Positions 6,277-9,861 of a DNA stretch of 9,861 nt are shown piece after piece (positions within the stretch are counted from its first letter, which is position 1; each line of letters opens with the position of its first letter). Source of the stretch: CAYRZF01 sp964428805. Its GTDB lineage: Bacteria; Methylomirabilota; Methylomirabilia; Rokubacteriales; CSP1-6. A model generated the notes under the pieces. It saw nothing but the letters and a program-made list of their open reading frames with translations. It had not been told where the DNA came from and made no database searches. The position numbers were made by a program, and so were the translations under genes. The stretch is taken from positions 1 through 9,861 of the forward strand of contig CAYRZF010000084.1 in the NCBI GenBank assembly GCA_964428805.1. Direction: 5' to 3'.

Positions 6277-6938
6277 CGACGGAGGCAGCCTACCGGATGC
6301 TGAGGAGCTGGACGGTGAGGCTCACGTTGACGCTGGCAGCGGGCCTGACCTTCGCCGGCGCCGCGACGGCTGGCCAGCAGGCGGCCGGCCCTCAAACCTT
6401 CGCCTCAGAGCCCGAACGGACCCTGGGCTCCCCCGACGCCCCTGTGACGATGGTCGAGTTCTCGGACTTCCAGTGCAGCTTCTGCCGGAAGTTCTGGGCG
6501 GAGACTCTTCCCCGGCTCAAAGAGACATACATCAAAACGGGCCAGGTGCGTTTCGTGTACCAGCACTTCGCCCTTCTCGGGGAGCACTCCGTCGCTGCCG
6601 CCAAGGCGGTGGAGTGTGCCAGGGAGCAGGGGAAGTTCTGGCCGTACCATGACAAGCTCTTCGATAGCCAGGGCGGTTTGGCCTTCACCGACGCCAAGCT
6701 GAGGCGGTACGCCCGGGACCTGGGTCTGGACGCGGGAGCTTTCGCCCCCTGCTTAGACTCCCGGAAGTATCAGCAGAAGGTCGAGGATGAAACGAAGCTC
6801 GGCTTTCTGCTGGGGGCCCGAGGCACGCCCACCTTCTTCCTCAACGGCCGGATACTGGCGGGTGCCCAACCCTTTGAGGTCTTTCAGACGGCTATCGAGG
6901 AGGCGTTGGCCAAAACGCGAGACCTCCCGAGGAGGTAA
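6273..6938 (+). CDS. DsbA-family thiol:disulfide oxidoreductase (secreted)
   Basis: A 221-residue exported thioredoxin-fold protein of the DsbA/Thioredoxin_4 group. It has a signal peptide (basic start, hydrophobic core about 14-30, A-T-A-G cleavage near 33), then V-T-M-V-E-F-S-D-F-Q-C-S-F-C (catalytic Cys68 and Cys71), a helical insert with Cys115 and Cys160 that may form a second pair, and the cis-proline segment G-T-P-T-F-F-L-N-G (184-192). The family makes or isomerises disulfides outside the cytoplasm; close relatives serve copper-protein and cytochrome assembly. The start at 6273 overlaps the methyltransferase stop. An in-frame ATG at 6297, with GGAGG 11 bases ahead, also leaves a complete signal peptide. 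The CcdA-like protein encoded three genes upstream could keep it reduced. Confidence 0.9.
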   Translation: MTTEAAYRMLRSWTVRLTLTLAAGLTFAGAATAGQQAAGPQTFASEPERTLGSPDAPVTMVEFSDFQCSFCRKFWAETLPRLKETYIKTGQVRFVYQHFALLGEHSVAAAKAVECAREQGKFWPYHDKLFDSQGGLAFTDAKLRRYARDLGLDAGAFAPCLDSRKYQQKVEDETKLGFLLGARGTPTFFLNGRILAGAQPFEVFQTAIEEALAKTRDLPRR

Positions 6939-6976
6939 GCTCGCCCATGCGATGGCAAGAGGAGGAGGAAAAACAG

Positions 6977-7843
6977 ATGCTGAGATTTCCGCGAACGTTG
7001 GCGACCATGCTCATGGCTCTGACGCTGCTCGGTGCGGGTCCTCTGGGAGGTGGAAGCTTCGAGCACGTCCATGCGCTGGCGATGGACGCGGAGGGGAAAA
7101 GCCTGTTTCTCGGGGCGCATACGGGTCTCTTTCGAAGTGCGGATGGGGGCCGGTCCTGGCGGAAGGTGGCGCTTTCGGCGAAGCACGACCACCTCGACGT
7201 GATGGCCGTCGCCCCAGACCCCAAAGACCCGCTGATCATCTACGTCGCCACCCACGAGGCCGGCGTTTTCAGGAGCACCGACGGCGGGGCAGCGTGGAAG
7301 GAGGCCAACACCGGCCTCGGCGGGCTTGATGTCCACGGGCTCGCCATTGACCCCAACCCTCCTCAGAAGCTCCACGCGGCGGTCCGCGAGAAGGGCGAGG
7401 GAATCTACCGGACCACCGACGGGGGCGGGAAGTGGACCCGCGTGGATGACGGCCCCGGGGGTGAAGTCAAAGTTCTGACCTCGGTCAACATCCCGACCGG
7501 GATGGGGGGGATCTACCTCTACGCCGGCACCGCCGAGGGCCTCCAGCGCAACCCGGACTGCTTCTGAGGGTGGAAGACGGTGGGGGGGCTCCCCGCCAAT
7601 CGGACGGTGAACGGCTTCGCCGTGAGCCCGGCGGATCCCAGGGTGATGTACGTCGCCATGCGGGATGGGCTCTTTAAAAGCACGGATGCCGGTGAGACGT
7701 GGAAGGCTCTCGGAAAGGGGCTCAAGAACCTGGCGGCGGTGGCGGTGAATCCACGAAAGCCTAACGAGGTCTATGCCTCGACAGCCGATGGGGTCATTTT
7801 CAGGAGCGCCGATGGAGGGACGACATGGGAGCGTCAGCAGTGA
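6977..7843 (+). CDS. Secreted Asp-box (BNR) propeller protein, candidate selenoprotein with in-frame TGA
   Basis: Starts at ATG 6977 behind GGAGGAGG (6961-6968), with a signal peptide (1-26). Six Asp-box repeats (S-x-D-x-G-x-x-W) begin at residues 54, 100, 146, 192, 235 and 277, so it is a beta-propeller of the BNR / photosystem II stability factor type. His pairs in E-H-V-H and K-H-D-H could bind metal. Codon 197 (7565-7567) is TGA, after which the same frame continues without damage to 7843, giving 288 codons in total. The TGA lies in the fourth box, read N-P-D-C-F-TGA-G-W; Cys195 is the only cysteine of the protein. A hairpin of SECIS geometry follows. I read it as Sec197 in a C-x-U motif; the alternatives are truncation at 7567, a nonsense mutation (from TGG or TGC) or a base error. 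The 3' end overlaps the multicopper oxidase gene by 19 bases and carries its ribosome binding site. Confidence 0.7.
7568..7597 (+). promoter_or_regulatory. Putative bacterial SECIS element
   Basis: Immediately after the in-frame TGA, GGTGGGG (7579-7585) pairs with CCCCGCC (7591-7597): seven pairs, one a G·U. The loop is GGGCU (7586-7590). The loop starts 18 nt after the TGA. In the E. coli fdhF SECIS, as I recall it, the loop is GGUCU and also begins 18 nt after the UGA. Bacterial SECIS elements require a G at the start of the apical loop, which is met. The bulged U of the fdhF stem has no clear counterpart except the U in the G·U pair. High GC makes chance hairpins common, so this needs covariation evidence. 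Confidence 0.5.
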
Positions 7844-9395
7844 AGGCAGGATCACTCTCGCGCCGGGAGTTTCTGACGATGTCTGGACAGGCCGGGCTGG
7901 GAGCGTTGGCCCTCACGGCCGGGGGCGGTGCCCTGCTCGCCTGGCAGGCCGGCGCGGCGCAGCGCGAGCCCGTCGGCGGAGTCCGTGAGATTCACCTGGA
8001 GGCGCGCGAGATGACCTGGGAGATCGCGCCAGGCAAGCGGATCAAGGCCATGGCGTACAACGGCCAGATCCCGGGTCCCGAGATCCGCCTCAAGGAAGGG
8101 GAGCGGGTGAGGATACTGCTGAAAAATGCGCTCTCCGAGCCGACGACCATCCACTGGCACGGGGTGGATGTCCCGAATCCGATGGACGGCGTCCCCGGGA
8201 TCACGCAGAAGCCCGTTCAGCCGGGCGAGACGTTCACCTATGAGTTCGAGGCCACTCCCGCGGGCACGCGCTGGTACCACACCCACTTCCAGGAGCACAG
8301 GCAGCTCGACCTGGGCCTTTATGCCCCTTTGATCATCGAGCCGGCCCGGCCTGATCCGTTCCCGTTCGACCGCGAGTACAGCTTGGTCCTCGACGACTGG
8401 GCCACCGGGACGGGNNNNNNNNNNNNNNNNNNNNNNNNNNNNNNNNNNNNNNNNNNNNNNNNNNNNNNNNNNNNNNNNNNNNNNNNNNNNNNNNNNNNNN
8501 NNNNNNNNNNNNNNGAGGGGGGATGGGCCGGATGATGGAGGGGATGATGGGCCGCGGGGGCATGGGCGGCATGATGGGCGCCGGCGGGGAACCCGCGTAC
8601 GACACCATGACGATCAACGGCAAGGCCTACCCTGCCACCCAGCCGCTCAAGGTCCGCAAAGGCGAGCGAGTCCGCCTCCGCCTGATCAACGCCAGCGCCG
8701 ACCACACCCACGTCATTCGCCTGACCGGCCATCGGTTCCAGGTGACCCATACCGACGGCAACCCGCTGGTGCAGGCGGTGGAGGTGGACGCGGTGCCCAC
8801 CGCCCCGAGCGAGCGCTACGACGTCCTCTTCGCGGCGGATCGGCCCGGCGCCTGGTTTCTGTACTGCGCGGAGCCGGGCCACGCCGGAGCCGGTGAGCAA
8901 CTCCTCGTCATCTACGAGGGCCACGAGGGGGCCAAGCCGGAACCGGCTTCGGAGGGCATCGACGGCCTGCGGCTCTGGCGCTACGGCCTGGGCCGGGGCC
9001 GCGACATCCTTCCACAGCCGTCGGGCCAGGAGCGGACCTTCGACCTCGCCCTGAGCGGGGGGATGATGGGTTCGGATGTCTGGACCATCAACGACGAGCG
9101 CTACCCCAACACCGAGCCCTTGCGGCTCCGCAAAGGGGACAGGGCCCGGGTGAGGTTCCGCAATATGAGCATGGAGGCCCACCCGATGCACCTGCACGGC
9201 CAATCCTTCAAGGTGCTCGCCGTCAACGGCCAGCGGCTTGCCGCGCCGATCGTAAAAGACAGCGTGGATGTCGAAGCCCACATGGGCTCGGTCGTGATCG
9301 AGTTCACCGCCCACAACCCGGGCGACTGGTTCTTCCACTGCCACAAGCCGATGCACATGGAGGGCGGCATGATCACACTGGCCAAGATCGGGTGA
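7825..9395 (+). CDS. Tat-exported multicopper oxidase (CueO/laccase-like), interrupted by assembly gap
   Basis: ATG 7825 follows GGAGGG (7814-7819). The N-terminus has a Tat signal, S-R-R-E-F-L (12-17), then a hydrophobic stretch to about residue 40. All four copper motifs are present: H-W-H-G (His110, His112), W-Y-H-T-H (His152, His154), H-P-M-H-L-H-G (9181-9201) and H-C-H-x3-H-x4-M near the C-terminus (9337-9372). The last gives the type 1 Cys and His and a probable axial Met. After the gap the protein opens with a Met/Gly-rich segment (about 8523-8588), reminiscent of Cu(I)-binding Met-rich inserts in CueO and related oxidases. The expected activity is periplasmic oxidation of Cu(I) or of organic substrates. 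The parts before and after the gap are in different frames if the gap is taken as 100; one continuous gene requires a true length of 3n+2. Length would then be about 520 residues, typical of the family. Confidence 0.9.
8415..8514. other. Assembly gap (100 N)
   Basis: Exactly 100 N inside the multicopper oxidase gene, just before a low-complexity Met/Gly-coding, G-rich stretch that probably broke the assembly. The flanking frames show that the true length is not 100 unless the gene is frameshifted. Confidence 0.98.
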
Positions 9396-9400
9396 GCAGG

Positions 9401-9861
9401 ATGCCAGCGCCCCGACGCCCTCTCCTCTGGGGACTCGCTCTTCTGCTGGCCTCGGGAGCCGGGGGGCTCGCCGCATGGGGCTGGCTCGGGTCCCAGCTCG
9501 CGAGGGACACAAATCCAGCTTCGCTCGAGACGCTGGGAGTGTACGGCGAGGTCCCCAACTTTACGCTCACGGAACGGAGCGGCCGGCGGGTCACCCGGGC
9601 GGATCTTCTCGGGAAAGTCTGGATCGCCAACTTTATCTACACTCAATGCACCGAAACCTGCCCCCTCCAGAGCGCCAGACTGGCGCGGCTCCAGGCCGAG
9701 CTCGCGGCGGAGCCCCACCTTCGGCTCGTCTCCATTACGGTTGATCCCGAACACGACACCCTAGCGGTTCTTGCCAGCTATGCGGAGCGATATGGAGCTG
9801 ATCCCGTCCGCTGGCTGTTCCTGACGGGAGACAAGCGGGAGATCTACCACCTCGCCAAGGA
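9401..9861 (+). CDS. SCO1/SenC family copper chaperone / thiol protein, 3'-partial
   Basis: The first 153 residues of a membrane-anchored thioredoxin-fold protein; the frame is still open at the window end. It has an N-terminal hydrophobic anchor (about 8-30) after a basic P-R-R, then V-P-N-F-T-L (51-56), G-K-V-W-I-A-N-F-I-Y-T (71-81) and the SCO copper motif C-T-E-T-C-P (Cys83, Cys87), followed by L-V-S-I-T-V-D-P-E-H-D-T (109-120), which is typical of SCO. The distal conserved His lies beyond the window. SCO proteins deliver copper to the CuA site of cytochrome oxidase or act as thiol reductases. ATG 9401 was chosen, five bases after the oxidase stop, with a weak AGCAGG ahead; an in-frame GTG at 9392 overlapping that stop is the alternative. 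Its place behind the oxidase gene supports a copper role for the cluster. Confidence 0.9.
   Translation, partial: MPAPRRPLLWGLALLLASGAGGLAAWGWLGSQLARDTNPASLETLGVYGEVPNFTLTERSGRRVTRADLLGKVWIANFIYTQCTETCPLQSARLARLQAELAAEPHLRLVSITVDPEHDTLAVLASYAERYGADPVRWLFLTGDKREIYHLAK

Noticed and set aside
7565..7567. TGA read as Trp or Gly by a changed genetic code
   Set aside because: Most genes in the window end in TGA at sensible positions, so TGA is an ordinary stop here and only local recoding is possible.
7580..7843. A separate short gene starting at GTG 7580
   Set aside because: It is in the same frame as the upstream part, has no ribosome binding site and would begin inside an Asp-box blade; it is the second part of the propeller gene.
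8319..9512. Long - strand frame of 397 codons across the multicopper oxidase
   Set aside because: It crosses the N run and lies opposite clear copper-binding motifs; an antisense shadow.
1..9861. CRISPR arrays, tRNA/rRNA genes, insertion sequences, phage genes
   Set aside because: No spaced direct repeats, cloverleaf or rRNA sequence, transposase or phage-type proteins were seen on either strand.

Overview
The window is GC-rich bacterial DNA, apparently from a metagenome assembly: it has two runs of exactly 100 N, at 5512-5611 and 8415-8514. All supported genes lie on the + strand, are tightly packed and strongly prefer G/C at third codon positions. The gene content (Tat-exported multicopper oxidase, SCO, CcdA-like protein, Memo-family protein) and base composition would suit an uncultured lineage such as Rokubacteria/Methylomirabilota. 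That placement is an impression; no marker gene here proves it.

Left part (1-3864): a sodium:solute symporter (SSF) whose 5' end touches the window edge; a 100-residue protein that reads like a divergent GroES (Cpn10) fold; a Memo-family protein ('AmmeMemoRadiSam system protein B') with an extra N-terminal domain; and a DUF1285 protein. The Memo C-terminus is encoded by a GC-rich double-hairpin element that resembles intergenic repeats.

Right part (3875-9861): a sigma70-like promoter leads into a probable operon of extracytoplasmic metal and thiol-redox genes. In order these are a small secreted protein (GTG start, possibly leaderless), a CcdA/DsbD-type membrane protein with two intramembrane cysteines, a TRASH/YHS-like zinc-finger membrane protein (cut by a gap), a METTL7-like methyltransferase, a DsbA-family oxidoreductase, a secreted Asp-box (BNR) propeller protein, a CueO-like multicopper oxidase (cut by a gap in its Met/Gly-rich linker), and a SCO1/SenC protein running off the window end. 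The genes overlap or sit a few bases apart, with good ribosome binding sites. Together they suggest copper handling coupled to periplasmic thiol chemistry: CcdA-like delivery of electrons, DsbA and SCO as thiol partners, and the oxidase acting on Cu(I).

The most striking observation is in the propeller gene. An in-frame TGA (7565-7567) splits it into halves that share one frame. The TGA sits two codons after the only cysteine of the protein, inside the fourth of six regularly spaced Asp boxes. It is followed by a 7-bp stem with a GGGCU loop that begins 18 nt after the TGA, the same geometry as recalled for the E. coli fdhF SECIS. I therefore annotate it as a candidate selenoprotein with a C-x-U motif, a feature I do not know for this family. 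A nonsense mutation or sequencing error remains possible.
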